Assembly: GCA_002377605.1 (NCBI GenBank)
Contig: DFQD01000231.1
Location: forward strand, 5,206 to 12,157
Direction: 5' to 3'
Source: Gammaproteobacteria bacterium UBA3498
Lineage (GTDB): Bacteria; Pseudomonadota; Gammaproteobacteria; Pseudomonadales; Pseudohongiellaceae
Length of the DNA stretch: 6,952 nt
Shown: in pieces, positions 1 through 5,587 of the stretch
How the letters are laid out: each line of letters opens with the position of its first letter
How positions within the stretch are numbered: the first letter of the stretch is position 1
Notes under the pieces: model-generated
The model's input: the letters and a program-made list of their open reading frames with translations, nothing else
Told to the model about the DNA's origin: nothing
The model's database searches: none
Position numbers and translations under genes: made by a program

Positions 1-1865
1 GCGTCCGGACCAGGACCAGCTCCTGCTTCAGCTCCTGCAGCCTGTGCTTGTTCTGCGTAAAGCTTCTGGGCCAGAGTCGTAGAAGCATCGGTAAGATCTT
101 TAGTCTTAGCTTCGATTTCAGCAAGATCATCACCCTTAAGCGCTTCTTCCAAAGCAGTTATTGCATTATTGATTGCGTCTTTCTCTTCGTCAGTAGCTTT
201 ATCACCAGCCTCTTCTAAGGTCTTCTTAGTCGCATGAACTAATCCATCAGCGGTATTACGCGCAGTGATAATTTCTTCAAACTTCTTGTCATCAGCAGAA
301 TGAGCTTCAGCATCTTTAATCATTTGATCGATTTCTTCATCAGACAAACCACTCGACGCTTTGATCACTATCGACTGTTCTTTACCGGTCGCTTTATCTT
401 TAGCGGACACGTTTAAGATACCGTTGGCATCAAGGTCAAAAGCAACTTCAATCTGTGGCATGCCTCGCGGTGCCGGTGGAATATCTGACAAATCAAATCT
501 GCCTAGAGATTTGTTCTGAGCAGCCTGCTTTCGCTCACCTTGTACTACATGAATCGTTACTGCTGTTTGATTGTCATCCGCAGTCGAGAAGATCTGTGTC
601 TTCTTGGTTGGAATAGTCGTATTCTTATCGATCAATGTACTAGCCACCCCACCAAGAGTTTCAATACCTAGTGACAGTGGAGTTACATCTAGCAATAAGA
701 CATCGGTAACATCTCCAGAAAGAACCGCTGCTTGTATAGCAGCACCTACTGCAACTGCTTCATCAGGGTTTACATCTTTACGAGATTCTTTGCCAAAGAA
801 ATCAGTAACTTTCTGTTGCACCAAAGGCATACGAGTCTGACCACCTACCAGAATAACGTCATCAATCTTTGATACATCAAGGTCAGCGTCTTTGATCGCA
901 ATCTTAACTGGCTCGAGTGTTCGGTCGACTAAGTCTTCAACCAAAGATTCAAACTTTGCCCGTGTTAATTTTTGAACCAAGTGCTTAGGTCCAGAAGCAT
1001 CAGCGGTAATATAAGGCAGGTTAACTTCCGTTTGTTGTGCAGAAGACAATTCGATCTTCGCTTTTTCCGCAGCTTCTTTTAAGCGCTGCAGAGCAAGCGG
1101 ATCATTGTGTAAATCCATTCCGGACTCTTTCTTGAATTCTTCCGCCAGGTAATCTATTAAACGTAAATCGAAATCTTCACCACCAAGGAAGGTGTCACCA
1201 TTGGTAGAGAGTACTTCGAAAGTATGCTCGCCATCGGTTTCTGCGATTTCGATAATAGAGATATCAAAAGTACCACCACCGAGGTCGTAAACCGCTACCG
1301 TGGAATCACCTGTCTTCTTGTCCATGCCATAGGCAAGGGCAGCAGCAGTCGGTTCGTTAATAATTCGTTTAACATCAAGGCCGGCAATCTTGCCTGCATC
1401 TTTGGTTGCTTGACGCTGCGAATCGTTAAAGTAAGCAGGCACGGTAACAACCGCTTCTTTAATTTCTTCACCAAGAAAATCTTCTGCAGTCTTCTTCATC
1501 TTCATCAAGACTTGCGCAGAAACTTGAGGCGGGGACATCTTGTCGCCATTTACTTCAACCCAGGCATCACCATTGTCTGCCTTAATAATTTTGTATGGCA
1601 CCATCTTAATGTCTTTCTGCACGACATCATCGTCGAACTGGCGTCCGATCAATCGCTTGATGGCGAAAAGCGTGTTGTCAGGATTGGTTACAGCCTGGCG
1701 TTTAGCCGGCTGTCCAACTAATGTTTCCGCTTCATTGCTGTAGGCAATGATTGAAGGAGTGGTTCGATCGCCTTCTGCATTTTCAATGACTTTGGCTTCA
1801 CCAGCGTCCATCACTGCGACGCAAGAGTTGGTAGTTCCCAAATCGATACCAATTATCTTACCCAT
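1..1865 (-). CDS. dnaK: Molecular chaperone DnaK (Hsp70), 3' end cut off by the window
   Basis: ATP-dependent cytosolic Hsp70 chaperone. It binds exposed hydrophobic segments of unfolded proteins, working with DnaJ and GrpE. 621 codons are visible, against 638 residues in E. coli, so roughly the last 17-20 residues, normally an acidic EEV-type tail, lie outside the window. Reading back from the ATG at 1863-1865, the protein opens with the phosphate-1 motif GIDLGTTNSC (residues 6-15). It continues with phosphate-2 DLGGGTFD (194-201, including Thr199), the adenosine motif LVGGQTRMP, and the interdomain linker VLLLDVTPLSLG starting at 389, then the substrate-binding domain and helical lid. The visible tail is rich in Ala, Gly and Pro. 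The start is supported by family alignment and by a GGGGAG ribosome site about 9 bases upstream. It lies downstream of grpE on the same strand with its own heat-shock promoter. dnaJ is expected next, outside the window. Identification is essentially certain. Confidence 0.99.
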   Translation of the reverse strand, partial: MGKIIGIDLGTTNSCVAVMDAGEAKVIENAEGDRTTPSIIAYSNEAETLVGQPAKRQAVTNPDNTLFAIKRLIGRQFDDDVVQKDIKMVPYKIIKADNGDAWVEVNGDKMSPPQVSAQVLMKMKKTAEDFLGEEIKEAVVTVPAYFNDSQRQATKDAGKIAGLDVKRIINEPTAAALAYGMDKKTGDSTVAVYDLGGGTFDISIIEIAETDGEHTFEVLSTNGDTFLGGEDFDLRLIDYLAEEFKKESGMDLHNDPLALQRLKEAAEKAKIELSSAQQTEVNLPYITADASGPKHLVQKLTRAKFESLVEDLVDRTLEPVKIAIKDADLDVSKIDDVILVGGQTRMPLVQQKVTDFFGKESRKDVNPDEAVAVGAAIQAAVLSGDVTDVLLLDVTPLSLGIETLGGVASTLIDKNTTIPTKKTQIFSTADDNQTAVTIHVVQGERKQAAQNKSLGRFDLSDIPPAPRGMPQIEVAFDLDANGILNVSAKDKATGKEQSIVIKASSGLSDEEIDQMIKDAEAHSADDKKFEEIITARNTADGLVHATKKTLEEAGDKATDEEKDAINNAITALEEALKGDDLAEIEAKTKDLTDASTTLAQKLYAEQAQAAGAEAGAGPGPD

Positions 1866-1944
1866 TGTTCATTTCTCCCCTTATTTCTTGATCTGAGAGT
1901 GACGTTTGCTCTGCCCTTTGGCCACACTCCCGACCTAATCCTGA

Positions 1945-1972
1945 ATATTGGCCCGATTCCACGTATTTCAAG
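1945..1972 (-). promoter_or_regulatory. Sigma-32-type heat-shock promoter of dnaK
   Basis: On the minus strand CTTGAAA (1972-1966) matches the sigma-32 -35 consensus exactly. It is followed after 13 bases by GCCAATAT (1952-1945), which agrees with the -10 consensus CCCCATNT at five of the seven fixed bases. Transcription would start near 1938, giving a leader of about 73 bases before the dnaK ATG. The site lies in the 178-base gap between grpE and dnaK, which otherwise shows no gene and no convincing terminator. It implies dnaK can be induced separately from grpE, in addition to any readthrough. The sequence match is seen; the function is inferred. Confidence 0.65.
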
Positions 1973-2043
1973 GCATTCGGATAAATTTCCATTAAAAATG
2001 TATGGTTAATCAATTGCGCTCCAAAACTGCTATTTACAAAAGC

Positions 2044-2685
2044 TTATACTTCCTCGTCAATTTTTGGTGTCGGCCCCTTAGCAACCATAACCATTGCTGG
2101 GCGGATTACCCTACCGTGCAGGGTGTATCCTTTCTGCATTACACTTATAACAGTATTTGGCTCGGCATCTGGAGCTTCCTGCATGGACATTGCTTGGTGC
2201 AATTGGGGATCGAATGGTTCACCCAATGGATCTACCGACTCGATATCAAATTTGCTGAAACAATCAGTGAAGCTCTTAAGCGTAAGATCGACTCCTTCAT
2301 AAATCGCTTTTACTGTCTCGTCCTCTTGTTGAGACGCTGCATCTAATGCCCGTTCAAGATTATCCATAACTGATAGTAGTTCGATGCTGAATTTTTCTTG
2401 CCCGTATTTATGGGCTTTCTCTATATCCTGTTCTGTGCGCCTGCGCAGGTTTTGCATCTCTGCTTGAACTCGCAGCAAATCGCCTTTGGCTTTTCCTGCC
2501 GCTTCTTCCGCATCCTCAAGCCGTTCCAGGGCCTGCTCAAGTGTTAATTCCTGATCTTCACTTGGCATTTCAATTCCATTTTCTTCAGCGAAATCCGTGG
2601 CGATATCAACTTCAGTTTCAACCTGAGCTTCCTGCTCTATTTCCTCATTTGCGCCCACTGCATTGTCAGCTTTGGGTTTACTCAT
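2044..2685 (-). CDS. grpE: Nucleotide exchange factor GrpE (DnaK cochaperone)
   Basis: Dimeric cochaperone that releases ADP from DnaK and so drives substrate release in the DnaK-DnaJ-GrpE cycle. The 213-residue product is close to the usual 190-210. It has a disordered, Glu/Asp-rich N-terminus (about 1-45), then a long charged coiled-coil helix containing GDLLRVQAEMQNLRRR (about 45-100). A helical-bundle dimer region follows (about 100-145), then the C-terminal beta wing that contacts DnaK, with the GrpE signature VMQKGYTLHGRVIRPAMVMV (182-201). The ATG at 2683-2685 is preceded by GAGGGA five to eight bases upstream. It lies upstream of dnaK on the same strand, 178 bases away, and diverges from recN. 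A strong sigma-32-like promoter lies about 100 bases upstream of the start. No anomalies were seen in the protein. Confidence 0.98.
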   Translation of the reverse strand: MSKPKADNAVGANEEIEQEAQVETEVDIATDFAEENGIEMPSEDQELTLEQALERLEDAEEAAGKAKGDLLRVQAEMQNLRRRTEQDIEKAHKYGQEKFSIELLSVMDNLERALDAASQQEDETVKAIYEGVDLTLKSFTDCFSKFDIESVDPLGEPFDPQLHQAMSMQEAPDAEPNTVISVMQKGYTLHGRVIRPAMVMVAKGPTPKIDEEV

Positions 2686-2687
2686 AC

Positions 2688-2699
2688 TTCCCTCGGGAA
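2688..2699 (-). promoter_or_regulatory. Palindrome covering the grpE ribosome-binding site
   Basis: TTCCCGAGGGAA on the minus strand is a perfect 12-base palindrome. Its right half contains the GAGGGA ribosome-binding site of grpE. In RNA it can fold as a short stem (TTCC with GGAA) around CGAG, which would partly hide the site. The stem is weak, so a regulatory role, such as a temperature-sensitive switch on a heat-shock gene, is only a possibility. Confidence 0.3.
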
Positions 2700-2743
2700 T
2701 ACTTAATATTTTTTATAGGCTTTTCATAGACTTAACGTCTTGC

Positions 2744-2760
2744 CTCGATTCATCATCGAG
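2744..2760 (-). repeat. Small inverted repeat in the grpE leader
   Basis: CTCGAT (2744-2749) and ATCGAG (2755-2760) form a perfect 6-bp stem with a 5-base loop. It falls inside the untranslated leader predicted from the grpE heat-shock promoter, between its -10 element and the ribosome site. It has no T-tract directly after it on the minus strand, so it is not an intrinsic terminator of that transcript. Its function is unknown. Confidence 0.35.
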
Positions 2761-2781
2761 AGTATTTTTCTACTTTTCGCA

Positions 2782-2809
2782 ATATGGGGTTGAAGCCCCC
2801 TAATTCAAG
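2782..2809 (-). promoter_or_regulatory. Sigma-32-type heat-shock promoter of grpE
   Basis: On the minus strand CTTGAAT (2809-2803) matches the -35 consensus CTTGAAA at six of seven bases. After 13 bases it is followed by CCCCATAT (2789-2782), a complete match to the -10 consensus CCCCATNT. The predicted start is near 2776, about 90 bases before the grpE ATG. The spacing equals that of the dnaK promoter. The -35 element sits in the loop of a G/C-rich inverted repeat (2795-2820). The target gene is a classic heat-shock regulon member, which makes this the best-supported regulatory site in the window. Confidence 0.8.
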
Positions 2810-2828
2810 CTTATGGGGGCGGATTTTT
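2795..2828 (+). terminator. Inverted repeat plus T-run in the grpE-recN spacer; possible plus-strand terminator or attenuator
   Basis: GCCCCC (2795-2800) pairs with GGGGGC (2815-2820). The stem extends inward through TAA and TTA past one bulged T, leaving a 7-base loop. Reading on the plus strand, GGA and then five T residues follow, giving the general shape of an intrinsic terminator. No sense transcript is expected to arrive from the left, because grpE is on the other strand. It may therefore block antisense readthrough into recN, or it may simply reflect G/C-rich promoter elements. Structure is seen; the role is uncertain. Confidence 0.35.
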
Positions 2829-2866
2829 AATAAAATTATTGGGCTGTGTTCGACACGGTGTTCCAA

Positions 2867-2872
2867 TATACT
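2867..2872 (+). promoter_or_regulatory. Possible -10 element of recN, implying an almost leaderless mRNA
   Basis: TATACT matches the sigma-70 -10 consensus at five of six bases. Its expected start point, near 2879, is only about two bases before the recN ATG at 2881. No good -35 hexamer lies 16-18 bases upstream; the candidate positions read CTGTGT or TGTGTT. I saw no canonical CTG-N10-CAG LexA operator in the spacer, although recN is SOS-induced in E. coli. The call rests on one hexamer and on the absence of a ribosome-binding site. Confidence 0.3.
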
Positions 2873-2880
2873 TTGTCCCC

Positions 2881-4554
2881 ATGCTGCACCAACTTTCCAT
2901 TCAGAATTACGCCACAGTCGACCGCCTGGAAATTGAGTTTCAACAAGGCATGTCCGCCATCACCGGCGAGACCGGTGCAGGTAAATCCATCATTCTCGGA
3001 GCACTAGGCCTAACCCTCGGCGATAGAGCGGATAAATCTATCGTCCGCGGTGGTGCCACCAAGACTGATATCTGTGCGGAATTCGACACCAGTCGTATCG
3101 AAGAAGCTCGGTCTTGGTTAATAGAACATGATCTGGAATCTGAAGATTCATCAATCTGCCTACTACGCCGTGTGGTAAACAAAGACGGCCGCTCTAAAGG
3201 CTATATCAATGGCTCAGCGGTAACTATGGCAAACCTGAAAGAGCTGGGAGAAAAGCTGCTAGATATTCATAGCCAACATGAACACCAATCTCTGTTGCAA
3301 CGATCCACCCATCGAAAACTGCTTGACGAATTTAGCGTCACGAAAAAGTTACGAGACAAATTGGAATCTACGTTCAAACAATGGCAACAAAATCACAAAG
3401 AGCTAGAAGCGCTAAGTAATCAATCAGAAGAATATTCTGCACAGACACAATTGTTGTTGTATCAATTAACAGAACTTGATGGATTGAATCTAGGTGAGAA
3501 TGAAGTTGAATCTTTAGAAAGTGAATTCAAAAAATTAAATAGTGCTGATGAAACCTTAAACGGTATTAGTACAGCATTAGCGATCTGCCAAGAGAACGAA
3601 GCGCAGTCTGTGCTTTCACTTATGCATTCCGCTTTGAATGCCCTACGAGAACTGCCAAACAGAGTCGATCGAATCGACTCTATTCTTTCACTACTTGAAT
3701 CTTCGGAAATTCAATTGAGTGAAGCAGTATCTGATTTACGTTCTTTCCAAGATGAATTCGAGGCAAATCCAGAAAGGTTGGAACAAATTAATGCCAGACT
3801 AAGCGAACTTCATGGCATTGCACGAAAACACAAAGTAAAACCTACTCAGCTAATTCAAGTCACTGAAAATTTGCGCAAACAGCTCAGCCGATTTCAAAAC
3901 TCCGATGAAGAAATTGAAAAACTATCAGTGAATGAGAAACTGTTGAGAGAACAATTTACAACAATTGCTAAAGAAGTGTCTGAGCAACGCAAGAAAGGTG
4001 CAAAGAAATTAGCCAAGCAGATAAATAGTCAACTAGAAATGTTAAGTATGCCACACGCGACTTTGGAGGTGAGTCTGCAAGCAAGAGATAGTTTTGAGCC
4101 ATCTCCTCATGGTCTGGAATCAATTGAATTTCTGGTAAGCACTAACCCAGGCCAAAAAGCGAAACCCTTAATTAGGATAGCCTCCGGTGGTGAGCTCTCA
4201 CGTATTAGTCTCGCGATTCAAGTAATCACCGCGCAAACCTCCCAGATCCCGAGCCTGGTCTTCGATGAAGTAGATGTTGGAATTGGCGGCGGCGTTGCCA
4301 AAGTTGTAGGCGAATTACTGCGCAAACTTGGTAAACGCACTCAGATTCTCTGTGTAACTCATCAGGCACAAGTAGCAGGACAAGGAAACCATCATTTCTT
4401 CGTCAGCAAGAGTAGCGAAAAAAATGCAACTCTTACACAGATCACAGAATTGAATGAAGAGGCTGTAATTAAAGAAATAGCGCGTATGCTAGGCGGCGAT
4501 GATTATAGTGAAGAGTCGCTTGCTCATGCTGAGCAAATGGTTGCTTCGAATTAA
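2881..4554 (+). CDS. recN: DNA repair protein RecN
   Basis: SMC-like ATPase of the cytoplasm and nucleoid that acts early in recombinational repair of double-strand breaks. The 557-residue product is close to E. coli RecN (553). The N-terminus MLHQLSIQNYATVDRLEIEF fits the family start and leads into Walker A GETGAGKS (29-36). A long coiled-coil-type middle region rich in Glu, Gln, Lys and Leu follows (roughly 150-380). The C-terminal ATPase half has the ABC signature SGGELSR (435-441), Walker B LVFDE (459-463) and the switch-like motif CVTHQAQ (491-497). I chose the ATG at 2881 over a TTG at 2839, which would add 14 residues with no family resemblance. No Shine-Dalgarno sequence precedes the ATG; the upstream bases are pyrimidine- and AT-rich. 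It diverges from grpE and converges on fur with 11 bases between stop codons and no terminator. Confidence 0.97.
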   Translation: MLHQLSIQNYATVDRLEIEFQQGMSAITGETGAGKSIILGALGLTLGDRADKSIVRGGATKTDICAEFDTSRIEEARSWLIEHDLESEDSSICLLRRVVNKDGRSKGYINGSAVTMANLKELGEKLLDIHSQHEHQSLLQRSTHRKLLDEFSVTKKLRDKLESTFKQWQQNHKELEALSNQSEEYSAQTQLLLYQLTELDGLNLGENEVESLESEFKKLNSADETLNGISTALAICQENEAQSVLSLMHSALNALRELPNRVDRIDSILSLLESSEIQLSEAVSDLRSFQDEFEANPERLEQINARLSELHGIARKHKVKPTQLIQVTENLRKQLSRFQNSDEEIEKLSVNEKLLREQFTTIAKEVSEQRKKGAKKLAKQINSQLEMLSMPHATLEVSLQARDSFEPSPHGLESIEFLVSTNPGQKAKPLIRIASGGELSRISLAIQVITAQTSQIPSLVFDEVDVGIGGGVAKVVGELLRKLGKRTQILCVTHQAQVAGQGNHHFFVSKSSEKNATLTQITELNEEAVIKEIARMLGGDDYSEESLAHAEQMVASN

Positions 4555-4565
4555 TCTATTTTTTA

Positions 4566-4991
4566 CTAATCTTCTTCTTTCTGACAGCTTGCACAAATAC
4601 CGTACAAATACATGCTGTGATCGGTAATCTTAAAGCCGTATTTCTCGGCAATCTTATCCTGCTGTGTCTCAATAATTTCATCAAAGAACTCTTCTACCCG
4701 ACCACACTTATTACAAACAATGTGATCATGATGATCGACAGACGTTAATTCAAACACAGAATGACCACCTTCGAAATGATGGCGCATGACAAGGCCGGCA
4801 GTTTCAAACTGAGTCAAAACGCGATAGACCGTGGCAAGACCAACATCTTCGTCAGCTTCAATAAGTGCCTTATATACATCTTCAGCACTCAAGTGCTTAT
4901 TTTCGGAACTTTCTAAGATTTGGAGAATCTTTACTCTTGGTAAGGTTACCTTTAATCCTGCTTTACGCAGTTCCTGATTTTCCGTCGACAT
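4566..4991 (-). CDS. fur: Ferric uptake regulator Fur
   Basis: Dimeric metal-responsive repressor; with Fe(II) it binds Fur boxes and silences iron-acquisition genes. The 141 residues hold a winged-helix DNA-binding domain (about 1-82, with the recognition region GLATVYRVLTQFE at 51-63) and a dimerisation/metal domain. Ligand positions match E. coli Fur numbering: His33, Glu81, His88 and His90 for the regulatory site, and His87, Asp89, Glu108 and His125 for the second. CNKC (93-96) and CASC (133-136) form a likely structural zinc site of four cysteines. The complete ligand set argues for an active regulator. The start has only a weak GAG upstream, but MSTENQELRKAGLKVTLPR is the usual N-terminus. 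It diverges from bamE and converges on recN. No full Fur box was found in its upstream region, only a TGATAAT half-site at 5050-5056. Confidence 0.97.
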   Translation of the reverse strand: MSTENQELRKAGLKVTLPRVKILQILESSENKHLSAEDVYKALIEADEDVGLATVYRVLTQFETAGLVMRHHFEGGHSVFELTSVDHHDHIVCNKCGRVEEFFDEIIETQQDKIAEKYGFKITDHSMYLYGICASCQKEED

Positions 4992-5114
4992 GTTGTGATC
5001 TCAAGTACTGGGGTTAAATCTGGTATCTTAGCTAGCCTTAATTTTAACGTGATAATCCAGAGATAAAAGTTCTTTCAAAGAAAATGTGCAGTTTTCCTGT
5101 CCTTTAAGGTAGAG

Positions 5115-5120
5115 TATTAT
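5115..5120 (+). promoter_or_regulatory. Possible sigma-70 -10 element for bamE
   Basis: TATTAT agrees with TATAAT at five of six positions and lies 65 bases before the bamE ATG, giving a leader of about 59 bases. The region 16-18 bases upstream reads around TTTTCC, a poor -35 match. The placement in the divergent fur-bamE spacer is sensible, but support is modest. Confidence 0.35.
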
Positions 5121-5130
5121 GCCCCGACCT

Positions 5131-5157
5131 TAGCTAGGAGGCCAGTAAGCCCCGCTA
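5131..5157 (+). repeat. Possible hairpin in the bamE leader enclosing an unused AGGAGG
   Basis: TAGC (5131-5134) pairs with GCTA (5154-5157). Inside, GG and GGC can pair with GCC and CC around a CAGTAA loop, with small bulges. The left arm holds AGGAGG (5136-5141), a perfect Shine-Dalgarno sequence with no ATG, GTG or TTG at a usable distance; the bamE start is 44 bases further on. The fold is by eye only. Confidence 0.35.
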
Positions 5158-5185
5158 GAGTATTAAAGGTTACAGAAGAAGTACT

Positions 5186-5587
5186 ATGCAGAAAACATTA
5201 CTCAAAATCACACTAGCTGGCCTTTGTAGCACGCTCATTACGTGCAATAACATCGGTTCCATGGATTTTCCCGGTGTATACAAAATCTCTATTCCCCAGG
5301 GAAATATCATTACGCAAGAAATGGTCGATCAGCTTCGTCCTGGAATGTCGAAAAGGCAGGTCATATTCGTCATGGGAACACCTTTGGTTCGTGACCCATA
5401 TCATCAAGATCGCTGGGACTATATTTACAGCTTTCAGCCTGGTGGCGGTGAGCGTGGACAGGAAAAGATTACGGTCTTTTTTGTCGATGATCAGTTAGTT
5501 CGATTTGAAGGAGATTTTGTGCCTACGGCAATCGCCGAAGCGACTGCCGAAGCAGCTAGTCAATCTGACGAAGAACTTACCAACTAG
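5186..5587 (+). CDS. bamE: Outer-membrane assembly lipoprotein BamE (SmpA/OmlA)
   Basis: Small lipoprotein of the BAM complex on the periplasmic face of the outer membrane, which helps BamA-BamD fold beta-barrel proteins. The 133 residues begin with a signal peptide (MQKTLLKITLAGLCSTLITC) whose likely lipidated residue is Cys20. The SmpA/OmlA domain follows, with GNIITQEMVDQLRPGMSKRQV, VMGTPLVRDPYHQDRWDYIYSF and the closing strand KITVFFVDDQLVRFEGD. An Ala/Glu-rich tail ends the protein. The lipobox LITC has Thr just before Cys, where Gly, Ala or Ser is usual. The start has a purine-rich GAAGAAG upstream. The gene diverges from fur, as in Pseudomonas, where this gene is omlA. Its TAG stop shares CTAG with the stop of the opposing gene. 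Family call is firm; efficiency of lipidation is uncertain. Confidence 0.93.
   Translation: MQKTLLKITLAGLCSTLITCNNIGSMDFPGVYKISIPQGNIITQEMVDQLRPGMSKRQVIFVMGTPLVRDPYHQDRWDYIYSFQPGGGERGQEKITVFFVDDQLVRFEGDFVPTAIAEATAEAASQSDEELTN

Larger units (their letters stand above)
5110..5165 (+). repeat. Exact 10-bp direct repeat upstream of bamE
   Basis: TAGAGTATTA occurs at 5110-5119 and again at 5156-5165, 46 bases apart start to start, in the fur-bamE spacer. The first copy overlaps the candidate bamE -10 element and the second ends 20 bases before the bamE start codon. A 46-base period is about four and a half helical turns, so the copies would face different sides of the DNA. It could be a duplicated promoter element, a paired binding site, or chance in AT-rich DNA. 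Confidence 0.5.

Noticed and set aside
1224..1721. Open frame of 165 codons on the plus strand
   Set aside because: It lies entirely antisense to dnaK, whose motifs cover the region. The translation has no recognisable domain.
1990..2043. Terminator after grpE
   Set aside because: Only short, imperfect pairings such as CAATTG and GCT with AGC are present, with no stable stem followed by T residues.
2002..2346. Plus-strand open frame of 114 codons
   Set aside because: It is antisense to grpE, which is identified by its signature; the product is low-complexity and unlike any family I know.
2839..2880. TTG start for recN adding 14 residues
   Set aside because: The added residues do not resemble RecN, no ribosome site precedes the TTG, and the family N-terminus begins at the ATG at 2881.
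5050..5067. Fur box in the fur-bamE spacer
   Set aside because: TGATAAT at 5050-5056 is a good half-site and GATAAA follows at 5062, but the second half does not match the palindromic consensus, so autoregulation by Fur is not supported.
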